A stretch of 37,309 bases of DNA, from positions 1 to 37,309 of the forward strand of contig CAZLMG010000044.1 in the NCBI GenBank assembly GCA_964560765.1. The letters run 5' to 3'. The notes under the pieces are model-generated. The model saw nothing but the letters and a program-made list of their open reading frames with translations. It was not told the origin of the DNA and did no database searches. The DNA is from CAZLMG01 sp964560765 (GTDB lineage: Bacteria; Bdellovibrionota_B; Oligoflexia; Oligoflexales; CAZLMG01). This document shows positions 17,803 through 25,440 of the stretch, in pieces. Both the position numbers and the translations under genes were made by a program. Position 1 is the stretch's first letter. Each line of letters opens with the position of its first letter.

Positions 17803-18246
17803 TCAGCGATAGCGATCGGTGAATTTGTCTTTCAGCCAGGCGTCGAAGGAGAAGCGACCTGGCCCCGTAAACATCAGAGTCAAAAACGGGAAGAAGAAAA
17901 GCAGTGCGAATTCTTTCTTTTGGAACGGATCATCGGCATGCACGATAAAAGCTGCGACCAACATGGTAATGGCCACCGGCACCGCCATCCAGCGGGTGCA
18001 GATGCCGAGTGCGACGGCCAACGCAGCAAAGAATTCCGCTCCACCTGCTAGTACCAGTGAGGGTATGACGCCAATGCCGATAGGATCGGCAAAAGTGATT
18101 TCGCCGTCCGCAAAGAGCCGCTCGATCTTTCCCCAGCCGTGCCCAAATGCCATCAACAATCCGACACTCAAGCGCAAGAATAGCAGCCCGAAATCGATCG
18201 AGTCAGAGCGTGGGGCTGGGGTCAGGGTTTTCAAAAATCGGCTCAT
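17803..18246 (-). CDS. DoxX family membrane protein
   Basis: The 147-residue protein has four hydrophobic helices and the typical DoxX layout: LLFLRLSVGLLMAFGHGWGKIERL at the start, SLVLAGGAEFFAALAVALGICTRWMAVPVAITMLVAAF in the middle and a final FALLFFFPFLTLMFTGPGRFSFDAWL. DoxX/SURF4-type proteins are small membrane redox-associated proteins; some relate to thiosulfate:quinone oxidoreductase subunits or thiol stress complexes. No redox partner gene is adjacent. The ribosome site is weak (AAGG close to the ATG). Confidence 0.88.
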   Translation of the reverse strand: MSRFLKTLTPAPRSDSIDFGLLFLRLSVGLLMAFGHGWGKIERLFADGEITFADPIGIGVIPSLVLAGGAEFFAALAVALGICTRWMAVPVAITMLVAAFIVHADDPFQKKEFALLFFFPFLTLMFTGPGRFSFDAWLKDKFTDRYR

Positions 18247-18374
18247 CCTTGGAATATGACATGAATGCTATGACTGCGACACCACTTTTTGCAGCCTGAG
18301 CCCGCGCGGATTGGACCGAGAGGGGAGGCAGTTTGGATTCCATTTCTGGCAAAGAAGCTGCTATGATTTGTTCC

Positions 18375-19202
18375 ATGAAACACCGCGCATGGATTGCTTC
18401 TCACTTCGTCTTTGCATCCTGCATCGCCGTCTCGTCATCGGCGCACGGCCTGCCATCATGGCTGACGTCTTGGGTGACGGGCATTGAAGCGGGACACCAA
18501 GCCGGCGTGGCGTGGGTTGAGAGCTCGACGACTGATCGTGCCGGTGGTGATCGACGTCTTGCCGATGGTCAAGCCAAATCGGGAATTCGCTATATCTCCA
18601 TGCCGTCGCGCCCGGATGGCTGGTACATCAGTGTTGGCCCGAGGGTTTCCAGTATCAACATCGCCATCGAGGATTTTGCGACATCGGTACCCATGGTCAG
18701 CACCGCCGAGAGTGAAATCGTACCGTATGTGGAAACCGAGTATGAAACCGGACTAGCGGTAGACGGTCGAGATACCAATCATTATGAGATGCAGATCGCT
18801 TCGCTGGCGTTGGTGGGAGGCGCCGGTTATCACCAGAAGTTCAGTTGTGAAAAAGGGCGCTGCTGGACCGTTGGCGCCGGACTTACGGTGCATCTGGTAG
18901 ATTACCTGCGTAACGAGGTCACCATCGGCACGCGCGAATCTTCAAAGACGCAGGTTTCCTATTTATGGGCGTACGGCGGTCAGTGCTCTTTTGGCTACCT
19001 GTTTGCGGACGAAGAGTTGGCCTTTGTCTTAGCTTACAGTCAACGACAGTATCCGAAGTTCCCTTTGCCCGACTCACTAGAGTTTCGGGACAAGATCACC
19101 TTTAACGAAGCGAAGCAGGCATTTGAGCGGCGCCGCGTTTTGGTTGACGAAGTATCCATGCGGGTCGGTGATCTCAGTTTGAGCCTGGCTTATTTCTTTT
19201 AA
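18375..19202 (+). CDS. Secreted protein of unknown function, possibly an outer-membrane barrel
   Basis: The start at 18375 gives 275 residues and the best signal peptide (MKHRAWIASHFVFASCIAVSSSAHG). ATG at 18363 and TTG at 18333 are in frame, and no start has a strong ribosome site. The mature protein is rich in aromatic and Gly residues with alternating strands (GWYISVGPRVSSINIAIEDF, YLWAYGGQCSFGYLF, LAFVLAYSQRQY) and ends in LSLSLAYFF, whose terminal Phe is typical of outer-membrane barrels. A Cys pair (SCEKGRCW) may form a disulfide. No family is recognised. It is followed 12 bases later by a lipoprotein gene, so the two are probably co-transcribed and may work together at the outer membrane. 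Confidence 0.6.
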   Translation: MKHRAWIASHFVFASCIAVSSSAHGLPSWLTSWVTGIEAGHQAGVAWVESSTTDRAGGDRRLADGQAKSGIRYISMPSRPDGWYISVGPRVSSINIAIEDFATSVPMVSTAESEIVPYVETEYETGLAVDGRDTNHYEMQIASLALVGGAGYHQKFSCEKGRCWTVGAGLTVHLVDYLRNEVTIGTRESSKTQVSYLWAYGGQCSFGYLFADEELAFVLAYSQRQYPKFPLPDSLEFRDKITFNEAKQAFERRRVLVDEVSMRVGDLSLSLAYFF

Positions 19203-19214
19203 GGATGGCAGGTC

Positions 19215-19589
19215 ATGATCCGAAGCAGTCTATTCCTGCTCCTGATTTCAGTGTTGGCGCTCGTAGCTTGTGGCACCGGAACTGACGCGCCGTCCACTAT
19301 CGCCGAGCCGCGCACGGTCAATCTGCTCAACAACAGTCAATTCGAAGTCGTGGAAGTTTATATTCACGGTGATGATCAAGATTATCGAGACGTCGAGCCA
19401 ACTCACTCAGAAGCCGTAGCCCCGGCTGCAGCTGTAGCGATTTCGGTGGAGCTCTCGCCATTTCGCCTGACTGTGGTTCGGGAAAAGAACGTTGGAGGCT
19501 CGCTGCGTGGGTACACGACGCAGCGAGCATTGACTTTAATGGACTCGATGACCGTCGAGTACCTCGATGACTACTTTCGAGTCTTCTAG
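19215..19589 (+). CDS. Small lipoprotein
   Basis: The 124-residue product starts behind GGATGGCAGG, 12 bases after the preceding stop. Its signal MIRSSLFLLLISVLALVACG carries the lipobox LVAC (Cys19). The remainder has short beta-like segments (RTVNLLNNSQFEVVEVYIHGDD, ISVELSPFRLTVVREKN) and a single basic loop, compatible with a small beta-sandwich that could sit beside the upstream barrel-like protein. The family is not recognised. The last 54 bases overlap an opposite-strand frame that may be a small gene. Confidence 0.72.
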   Translation: MIRSSLFLLLISVLALVACGTGTDAPSTIAEPRTVNLLNNSQFEVVEVYIHGDDQDYRDVEPTHSEAVAPAAAVAISVELSPFRLTVVREKNVGGSLRGYTTQRALTLMDSMTVEYLDDYFRVF

Positions 19590-19778
19590 GCGCCAGGGGT
19601 CGCTTAACATTTCCCGCACCGTCTGCGGTTGATTCATGGAATAAGCATCCACACCCGCGACCTGTGCGTCCGAATCAATACAAACGAAAAGCTGTTCACA
19701 TTCGCCAGCAGTTCGTAAAACGCGCTGGAGTGCGGCGGCACGGTCCCGTTCCCGTTCCATGCCTTTGTTTGGACTCAC
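19536..19778 (-). CDS. Possible small hypothetical protein
   Basis: A minus-strand frame of 80 residues begins at a GTG at 19778 behind GAGGGG with seven-base spacing. It reads MSPNKGMERERDRAAALQ and includes two Cys (GECEQLFVC). The first part lies in otherwise empty sequence and the last 54 bases overlap the 3' end of the lipoprotein gene. The good ribosome site, the composition and the AT-rich sequence just upstream (a natural promoter place) favour a real gene. The short length and the overlap argue against. No family is recognised. Confidence 0.4.
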   Translation of the reverse strand: MSPNKGMERERDRAAALQRVLRTAGECEQLFVCIDSDAQVAGVDAYSMNQPQTVREMLSDPWRLEDSKVVIEVLDGHRVH

Positions 19779-19793
19779 GGCAAGACCCCTCAA

Positions 19794-19888
19794 AATTCAA
19801 GATAATTTATTAAAATACTATAATTAATAACATATATTTATTAATTACTTTAATTAAATCCTTCTGTACATGTATTTTAAATATTTCG
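19794..19888. other. AT-rich intergenic stretch
   Basis: From about 19799 to 19885 the sequence is almost only A and T (taattaataacatatat, taattactttaattaaatc and so on), unlike its neighbours. It separates the minus-strand small gene from the plus-strand lipoprotein gene and directly precedes a promoter-like pair of hexamers. It may serve as an UP element or regulator-binding region for divergent promoters, or mark the edge of transferred DNA. Confidence 0.6.
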
Positions 19889-19917
19889 TTGACTTTCATA
19901 ACCATGCTGGATATCTA
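19889..19917 (+). promoter_or_regulatory. Promoter-like -35/-10 pair before the gapped lipoprotein gene
   Basis: TTGACT at 19889-19894 and TATCTA at 19912-19917 are separated by 17 bases, the ideal sigma-70 spacing, with the AT-rich tract just upstream and the start codon 35 bases downstream. The -10 matches three of six consensus positions, so this is plausible but unproven. Confidence 0.45.
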
Positions 19918-19951
19918 GGCGTTGGTTTTTAATAATAAAAAGAGGTAAGAT

Positions 19952-20393
19952 ATGGTTAGTAAGATATCTCTTATCGTCGTTTTGGCTGGAATATTCACGC
20001 ACTGCGGCAGCAAAGACGAAGATAAAAGGCCATCCAAGTCGAAGAATTTTAAGTCGACGACCCCGACCACTCTTACTTCGCCGGCACCCTCGCCATCCGG
20101 CTTACCTGAGCCCAATGTTCCTCAGGTGCAGAATCCAAACGTGCCACGCTCGATCGTTCTGCGGTTCCCGGGAAACAGCAGTGCTGGCCATACGGCGTAT
20201 GGCTTTGCCGACGTTCTCAGCAACATCTCAACGCCNNNNNNNNNNNNNNNNNNNNNNNNNNNNNNNNNNNNNNNNNNNNNNNNNNNNNNNNNNNNNNNNN
20301 NNNNNNNNNNNNNNNNNNNNNNNNNNNNNNNNNNNTGGTCAAGCTGCGAGCTATATGGTCTTTATTTTGCGCAACGTGTCGAGCGAGCTATAA
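19952..20393 (+). CDS. Lipoprotein interrupted by an assembly gap
   Basis: The gene starts at an ATG behind AGAGGT. The signal MVSKISLIVVLAGIFTHCGS carries the lipobox FTHC (Cys18). A Lys- and Thr/Pro-rich linker follows (KSTTPTTLTSPAPSPSGLPEP), then RSIVLRFPGNSSAGHTAYGF before 100 undetermined bases. After the gap, the frame that ends GQAASYMVFILRNVSSEL with TAA at 20391-20393 looks like a natural C-terminus; another frame runs on into the repeat and is less likely. The true gap length is unknown, so length and frame continuity cannot be judged. The stop codon is fused to the first copy of the intergenic repeat. Confidence 0.6.
20236..20335. other. Assembly gap (100 N)
   Basis: A run of exactly 100 N is the conventional placeholder for a scaffold join of unknown size. 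It lies inside the lipoprotein gene and 56 bases before a repeat copy, so a repeat may be what broke the assembly. Confidence 0.99.
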
Positions 20394-20455
20394 CTGGCCC
20401 CCAAGATTGTTGCTGCCGGTGACGGGAATTAAGTCATCGGCAGGCATCTTCTTCC
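20392..20455 (+). repeat. Intergenic palindromic repeat, copy A
   Basis: It begins aactggcccccaagattgtt and continues with CTGCCGGTGAC, a nine-base loop (gggaattaa) and GTCATCGGCAG, then the T-rich tail gcatcttcttcctttg. It differs from copy B at only a few positions. It touches the stop codon of the upstream lipoprotein gene and could act as its terminator. Confidence 0.88.
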
Positions 20456-20705
20456 TTTGTGTATCAATGACCAATTGCGCGAAAGCCACGCGTGACTTCG
20501 GTGCATCCTGCATGGCAACCTATACAACCTGTTATATTTACTCATAAATCAAGAAATGACGGATTTCCTCTCGCGTTTTGCAAACAGCCGCCGCATGTGC
20601 GTCAGCGCTAGAATAACTAATCATTCTAGAGATTTAGTCTTCATCCGCCTGACGGCAAACTAATTGCATCTTTGTTGCCACAATTACCATCACTTGGGGG
20701 GATCA
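20456..20705. other. Intergenic region before the Cys-rich lipoprotein gene
   Basis: No gene is seen in the 312 bases between 20393 and 20706 apart from repeat copy A. A seven-base inverted repeat, CTAGAAT / ATTCTAG (20608-20614 with 20623-20629), could be an operator. A G-run (ggggggat) just before 20706 serves as ribosome site for the next gene. Confidence 0.4.
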
Positions 20706-22142
20706 ATGCCTGAGCGAATTCCCGGTATCAGACTTCGCGCTCCTTTGCTCTTTCTTGTCGTTCACATAGTCACTGCGTCTGCGGGCTGTGCCAAGACTAA
20801 AACGTCGTCCGAAAAGAAACGCCTGGGCGAACATAAAGAGGCGGCAAGTAGCGCCGACGGCCTTGCGACGTTTGCGCAACAATTTCCACCGGAAACGATC
20901 GCGGCCCTCGTTCCCGGCCTGGTTATTGGAGGTATCCAGTCGTCAGCTAAACCGAACGCATTCTTGACGATTCCTGTCAGCTCCCGGTCGAGCATGGCGT
21001 TGGCAGGGCAAACATATTCAGTGTTCGACGCTCTGATCGTCGGCACATCCCTGGCGCCCGGGCAGATTTTCCATCGTGCGAAGGTCATATTGCCGGCCCA
21101 AGAGGGCCACATATTTGCTAACAAGGTTGCGATGAGAATACTTGGTGTCTATGCTGGCATTGACCCAGCAAGCTCCGCAAGTGATCCGCTCAAGAACGCT
21201 TCCGTGGCGATTATCGTGGGCGATGATCGACCCAGTTTTGCTTCTAATCAGCTGGTCAGCTTATCTCTGTTCGAGATTCAAGTGTCGCCAACACCAACAC
21301 CATCGCCCGATCCAACCCCAACGCCATCGCCCGATCCAACCCCAACGCCATCGCCCGATCCAACCCCATCGCCCGATCCAACACCCAGCTTATCTCCAAC
21401 ATCAACGCCATCGGCGGAACCAACGCCTCCAGCTGGTGCTTGTTCGACGAGTCTTAGTAAAGGCGAAGCCATTGCCTGCTGTCAGCAGTACTACGATATG
21501 CAGGCCTGTAGCGACGCGGTCACCAATGGCTGCGCTTCTAATCCGCCAAAATGGTCATTTTGCGCGCCTGCTGCGGGGTCCTGTTCCGAAGCTAAAACCG
21601 AGAACCAAGCCATAGCATGCTGTGAGCAATTCTACGGCAAGAGTTTTTGCCAAACAAAAGTGGATGCTGGCTGTAGTGAATTTCCACCAAAATGGCCATT
21701 CTGCGTGGGAGATGCGCCCAATCCCAACCGCTTGCAAGAGTGCGTAGAGATCTTAAGAAAAAACTCTACTTTTACCTGTGTTGAAGAAGCCATTCCTGGC
21801 GGAGTCGATATCCCATCTCGTCAAGAAATGGAAAAGTGCGGATGCGCCTACATCGGTGAAGGAAAACTCGCCGGAGGGAGGCCGATATATAACTGCGGGG
21901 ACTTTCAGGTCTCTCCTGTTCCAAAAAGAGGGCGCATCGGCGTGATCATTCCTGACGAAGAAGGTTGCTTGTTTGACTTCGCCGACACAAACAACGAGGG
22001 ACGTGGAAACTTTGTAGACCCAGAAAAAACCGATAACTGCTTTGAGTGTCATGACACAAGTGACCCGTGGATCGAACCTCCATTCCCCGCACCAATGAAG
22101 AAAGAACAAAGCAGCCAGCTCATGAATCAGATTTTCAAATGA
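20706..22142 (+). CDS. Cys-rich lipoprotein with two 41-residue repeats, Pro/Thr linker and C-terminal CXXCH
   Basis: The start at 20706 is set by GGGGGGATCA and gives 478 residues. The signal ends in ASAGC (lipid-modified Cys). A first domain (about 45-195) has no recognised family. Then comes a linker of repeated SPDPTPTP units. Two similar modules follow, at 246-286 and 293-333: each starts C-S, contains AIACC(Q/E)Q(Y/F)Y, C-x(8-9)-G-C and ends NPPKWSFC or FPPKWPFC, so six Cys per module probably form disulfides. The C-terminal part ends with NCFECHDTSDPW, a CXXCH motif (445-449) that could bind covalent haem. The layout suggests a surface protein that displays disulfide-rich modules on a stalk. 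It lies between repeat copies A and B. Confidence 0.75.
   Translation: MPERIPGIRLRAPLLFLVVHIVTASAGCAKTKTSSEKKRLGEHKEAASSADGLATFAQQFPPETIAALVPGLVIGGIQSSAKPNAFLTIPVSSRSSMALAGQTYSVFDALIVGTSLAPGQIFHRAKVILPAQEGHIFANKVAMRILGVYAGIDPASSASDPLKNASVAIIVGDDRPSFASNQLVSLSLFEIQVSPTPTPSPDPTPTPSPDPTPTPSPDPTPSPDPTPSLSPTSTPSAEPTPPAGACSTSLSKGEAIACCQQYYDMQACSDAVTNGCASNPPKWSFCAPAAGSCSEAKTENQAIACCEQFYGKSFCQTKVDAGCSEFPPKWPFCVGDAPNPNRLQECVEILRKNSTFTCVEEAIPGGVDIPSRQEMEKCGCAYIGEGKLAGGRPIYNCGDFQVSPVPKRGRIGVIIPDEEGCLFDFADTNNEGRGNFVDPEKTDNCFECHDTSDPWIEPPFPAPMKKEQSSQLMNQIFK
21290..21390 (+). repeat. 24-bp coding tandem repeat (Pro/Thr/Asp-rich linker)
   Basis: Units of about 24 bases built on ccatcgcccgatccaacccc are repeated about three times and are followed by shortened copies. 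They encode SPDPTPTP repeats. Length is in multiples of three, so copy-number change would lengthen or shorten the stalk without breaking the frame. Confidence 0.85.
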
Positions 22143-22153
22143 TAATCTTTATA

Positions 22154-22216
22154 AACTGGCCCCCATGATTGTTGCTGCCGGTGACGGGAATTAAGTCACC
22201 GGCAGGTTTCTTCTTT
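22154..22216 (+). repeat. Intergenic palindromic repeat, copy B
   Basis: It lies 11 bases after the stop of the Cys-rich lipoprotein gene. The 11-base stem CTGCCGGTGAC / GTCACCGGCAG is perfect with the loop gggaattaa, and it is followed by gtttcttctttc, so this copy looks like a working intrinsic terminator. It is nearly identical to copy A. Confidence 0.9.
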
Positions 22217-22326
22217 CAGTCCTAGCCCTGTGTTTGCGGGTCGGATATTTCACTAAAAGAGACGAAAAAGGTTAAAATGCGAGCTTAGCATTCAATTACC
22301 TTCATGCTCGGGTTGCCATCGTCACT

Positions 22327-23502
22327 ATGGGCACTGCAGGAACTAAATCTCGCTTGTATGCACGCGGTGTGATCCTGCCTTTGGTAGCAATTGTGGCCCT
22401 CGCAGCGGCATTGATGCCGCAAACGGGTGGCGCCCAGTCGGGCACGGATTGCGACGCTCTGGATTGGCGTTCTCCTCGTGACGCCAAGAGCAACAATAGC
22501 GCAAAACCTGAATTGATCCGCGCGTCGTTGGGATCGCTCGCCAGCCCTGTGGCGCGCATCGCATTTGACCCGCAAGGCGCGGGTCGCCTGGCCGTTGGCG
22601 ATCAGGGCGGCCAGCTTGCCGCTTGGGATGCCGCGCGCTCGGTCGAGTTGTGGAAACTGAAACTCGACGCGGCCACTGCCAACGTCGATGCGGTGGCATT
22701 TTCCGCGGACGGCCGCTTCGTCGCCGCGGGCACGAGCGGCGGCGTGGTGCGCATCGTCGACGCCCAGACAGGCAAGGTTACGGCGTCGATGGAGGTGCCT
22801 GATCCCAAGGCCACGAATCCAAACGGTGGCCTCGTCCATCCTCGCAATGCTGAGGCGCAGCACTTCGTGGCTGTAGCTTTTACTCCTGACAGTCGCACGC
22901 TCGTCGCGAGTACCATGTTTGGCCACCTGCTATTTTGGTCAGCTGAATCTGGCAAGCTGCTTGGCGCCGTGCCGACAGGGGCTGGGGCCATGCAGTTCAC
23001 CTTTTCCCGGTTTGAGGAGGTCATTGCCGCTAACACGGGCATCGATCTCATCTACTACGACTTACGCAGCCAGTCGGTGATTCGTCGCATCACAAAACCA
23101 GAGAGCTCGATGATTAGCACCTTTGCCACGACGCCGGATCTGCGCTTTTGCGCCGTCGCTACGGCAGGCGAAATCCAGCTTTTGGACATGGCCACCGGAA
23201 AAATCATTCGGCATTGGTTCACCGACACTTACATTCAAAAAGTAGCTTTTTCAGAGGATGCTTCGCGCATCGTTGTCTTTGGCCGTGACCTCAAGCAGAA
23301 GTCTTGGCTTTCGGGACGAGCAACCGTCAGCCAATGGGACGTGGCCGCCGACAGTTTGGTTTATACCGCCGAAATTCCCGGCTGGATGGAAGAGAGCTAC
23401 AGTTACAACTTTAATCCACCTGTCGATTTTGATCCCAACCTTAGTTTTATGGCGTCAGGTGAAGGCAAGGGCAATACCGTCAAAGTGTGGCGATTACCCT
23501 AA
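22327..23502 (+). CDS. Secreted WD40-like beta-propeller protein
   Basis: The 391-residue protein starts at 22327 with a weak ribosome site. A signal peptide spans about residues 1-36 (GVILPLVAIVALAAALMPQTGGAQS). The rest consists of propeller blades with recurrent patterns: VARIAFDPQGAGRLAVGDQGGQLAAWDAA, VDAVAFSADGRFVAAGTSGGVVRIVDAQTGKV, FVAVAFTPDSRTLVASTMFGHLLFWSAESGKL, and a last blade ending VKVWRLP. Blades of this type act as binding platforms; an enzymatic role is not indicated. It lies between repeat copies B and C as a single gene. GC content looks higher than in the lipoprotein genes to its left, which suits assembly of this region from different sources. Confidence 0.85.
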   Translation: MGTAGTKSRLYARGVILPLVAIVALAAALMPQTGGAQSGTDCDALDWRSPRDAKSNNSAKPELIRASLGSLASPVARIAFDPQGAGRLAVGDQGGQLAAWDAARSVELWKLKLDAATANVDAVAFSADGRFVAAGTSGGVVRIVDAQTGKVTASMEVPDPKATNPNGGLVHPRNAEAQHFVAVAFTPDSRTLVASTMFGHLLFWSAESGKLLGAVPTGAGAMQFTFSRFEEVIAANTGIDLIYYDLRSQSVIRRITKPESSMISTFATTPDLRFCAVATAGEIQLLDMATGKIIRHWFTDTYIQKVAFSEDASRIVVFGRDLKQKSWLSGRATVSQWDVAADSLVYTAEIPGWMEESYSYNFNPPVDFDPNLSFMASGEGKGNTVKVWRLP

Positions 23503-23510
23503 GATTCAGG

Positions 23511-23562
23511 AACTGGCCCCCATGATTGTTGCTGCCGATGACGGGATTCGCGTCATCAGCAC
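23511..23562 (+). repeat. Intergenic palindromic repeat, copy C
   Basis: It starts aactggcccccatgattgtt, eight bases after the WD40 gene stop. The right arm has lost three bases (CGTCATCAGC against GCTGCCGATGACG). The loop ggattcg is the reverse complement of the loop in copy E (cgaatcc). The T run TTTTT lies 10 bases further on. It ends about 13 bases before the stop codon of the inverted ATPase gene. Confidence 0.85.
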
Positions 23563-23574
23563 CGTCCTGCTTTT

Positions 23575-24846
23575 TCAAAGGTCGATCAAGGAAGCAGGAA
23601 TCACAGCGATACCATCTTTCCTTCGATATGCAGTTGGTCCTGCATTTATGACAACTGCATCCAATAAATCGGCTCCTATTCTTCTTTCCAGCCATTTCAA
23701 ATTCCGGACGTCGTCGTCATTAATAGATGAACTAAGCTTTACTTCGATGGCTAGCACTTTCTGATCTGAACGTTCTACGATCAAATCGACTTCATGCTGC
23801 CCTCCTTTTGTGCGAAGGTGTTTGACATTCGCTTCTACTGCCTGTGCTAAAACTCGAACGGAAAGCGTGACTAGAGACTCAAACAGACTGCCTAGTAGCG
23901 TCCCATCACGAGGGACTGGGTGAGCAATCTTTTTAGCGTCTAACAACGCTTGTTCGTCTAACCCTAAGAGCTGAACTGCAAGTGCCGGATCGGCAAGTTG
24001 GTGTTTCGGTGGTTGGGCGAGGCCGCTGAGATGATTTCTGGAAGGGACCCATGCGGGGATTGGCTCTAGTATCCAGAGACGTTCAAGAATCTCTTTGTAT
24101 GGTTGTACTGTGGACTTTGCTGGTTTGCTTCCTTCTCCACTAGTTGCAGCATCGCGAATTGTTTCAAACGATGCCGTTGTCGAAGTCGCAGCTGCATAAG
24201 CTGCCATCCAACGTCTGAGGCCTTCGGGATTGCGGATGTTGAGTCCCTGCTCTTTGAAATCACGATCGACAATACGCATCAAGTAGCCGTCCAGCTGCGC
24301 CCGCAAGGCGCGCCCTGAAAGGTGTCGCATTCCTGGAAAACCAGATCGGACAATCTCCTCAACATATTCGACCAGTCCAACGGTGGTATCCCCAAAAACT
24401 TGCGGCCTCTTGCCTCCGATGAGCTCTGTAAAGCTTACAGTAGGGGTGGCAATCTTGCGCTCCGATAGCGCGAGGGCGCGCATGCGTACAGTGACAATTC
24501 TACCAGCGCCTGAATGAGTCGGTGGATTGGCTGGGCTGGCAGAACCGGTCAACACGAATTGACTCGGCTTAGAGTTCTTGTCTACAGACCTTCTCACGGA
24601 ATCCCATATTGCAGGTATCTCTTGCCACTCATCGAGAAGGATTGGCGTTTCGCCTCTAAGCAACTGGTGAACATCGGCACTCGCAATTGCTTTGATCGCT
24701 GGGTCATCAAGTTCCCGGATGGTTTTAGCTACGCGCTTAGCTGTTTCCGTTTTCCCGACGCCCTTTGGCCCCTCAATTGATACGGCTGCTAAGCTGGTCA
24801 GCAGCACGGCGAGTTCGCGATCTACGATTCGTGATAAATATTCCAT
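23575..24846 (-). CDS. AAA ATPase with DUF4143 and nuclease-like C-terminus
   Basis: The 423-residue protein has Walker A GPKGVGKTE near residue 30, Walker B PILLDEWQ and the sensor-like VLTGSAS. These and the C-terminal pattern HEVDLIVE...VLAIEVKLS, typical of the PD-(D/E)XK-like fold, identify the widespread AAA_14/DUF4143 family. Such ATPases are often found in accessory regions, but their biochemical role is not settled; toxin-antitoxin and defence roles have been proposed. It is the only gene of the repeat region on the minus strand and is enclosed by copies C and D. The upstream region carries two similar direct repeats, which suggests its own regulation. Confidence 0.88.
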   Translation of the reverse strand: MEYLSRIVDRELAVLLTSLAAVSIEGPKGVGKTETAKRVAKTIRELDDPAIKAIASADVHQLLRGETPILLDEWQEIPAIWDSVRRSVDKNSKPSQFVLTGSASPANPPTHSGAGRIVTVRMRALALSERKIATPTVSFTELIGGKRPQVFGDTTVGLVEYVEEIVRSGFPGMRHLSGRALRAQLDGYLMRIVDRDFKEQGLNIRNPEGLRRWMAAYAAATSTTASFETIRDAATSGEGSKPAKSTVQPYKEILERLWILEPIPAWVPSRNHLSGLAQPPKHQLADPALAVQLLGLDEQALLDAKKIAHPVPRDGTLLGSLFESLVTLSVRVLAQAVEANVKHLRTKGGQHEVDLIVERSDQKVLAIEVKLSSSINDDDVRNLKWLERRIGADLLDAVVINAGPTAYRRKDGIAVIPASLIDL

Positions 24847-24863
24847 ATATACAGATACCTACG

Positions 24864-24902
24864 CGATATACGCTACCATTTTGCCGATATCTAGACTACC
24901 AT
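24864..24902 (-). promoter_or_regulatory. Pair of direct repeats upstream of the DUF4143 ATPase gene
   Basis: CGATATACGCTACCAT at 24864-24879 and CGATATCTAGACTACCAT at 24885-24902 (plus-strand reading) share CGATAT at one end and CTACCAT at the other, and start 21 bases apart, about two helical turns. They lie 18-56 bases before the ATPase start, where promoter or operator elements would be, and could bind two copies of a regulator, perhaps the ATPase itself. Confidence 0.4.
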
Positions 24903-24933
24903 TGGTATGGTATTTACGCAACCGTTCGTCATA

Positions 24934-24955
24934 AACTGGCCCCCAATATTGTTGC
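24934..24955 (+). repeat. Intergenic palindromic repeat, half copy D
   Basis: Only the left part is present (aactggcccccaatattgtt followed by gc); the sequence then diverges before the central stem. It lies between the 5' end of the inverted ATPase gene and the decayed RCC1-like region, so it may be a recombination scar. Confidence 0.75.
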
Positions 24956-25026
24956 AGATTTCCTGCTCAGTCTTTGAGTGACTGTTAGCGTGCTTGCAAC
25001 CTGCAAGCACATTCGGAGTCTACCCC

Positions 25027-25440
25027 ATGAATGTGCGAGATCGCTGGCTGAGCCTATGGACTGATTTTTCCCAGGCGCGAATTTGGTTGCCGGTCGAGGA
25101 GCTCGCCGACCTGGCAGACGAAGATTTACTTTTCGGGGATATCGAAAATTGCGTCTCTATGCAGACGAAAAAGCTCGACATGCGTCAGGCTGTTAGCCGT
25201 ATCTACGATACCGAGACAGAATTCATTCGCTATTATTTTGAACCCAAAGTGTTCCAAGCGCTCGCAGAACGAGGTGCGGTGCAACTTTCCTTCTTGTTCG
25301 TCCATGAATGGATCTGGGACTTTCTCCCCGTCGAGCGTGTCAACAACTCACGACTCATCAATTGGCTGCTTCATTCCAAGCAAGACGAAGGATGGCTATG
25401 GTTGCGCCTCAACCCAAACTCGAATCGACTGTTGGGGTAA
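25027..25440 (+). pseudogene. Hypothetical gene fragment fused to an RCC1-like remnant
   Basis: The frame from ATG 25027 (or TTG 24994) reads MNVRDRWLSLWTDFSQARIW and later AVQLSFLFVHEWIWDFLPVERVNNSRLINWLLHS. The latter looks like a genuine conserved C-terminal segment of a larger secreted protein, but there is no signal peptide or ribosome site, so the front is missing. From about 25388 the sequence makes sense only in another frame as an RCC1-like repeat, so the last 17 codons here are probably out-of-frame readthrough. I take this as the joined remains of two genes, left by a deletion between copies D and E. It could still be transcribed. Confidence 0.45.

Noticed and set aside
22285..22926. 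213-codon minus-strand frame over the WD40 gene
   Set aside because: It is antisense to visible propeller blades and is rich in Arg and His with no domain.
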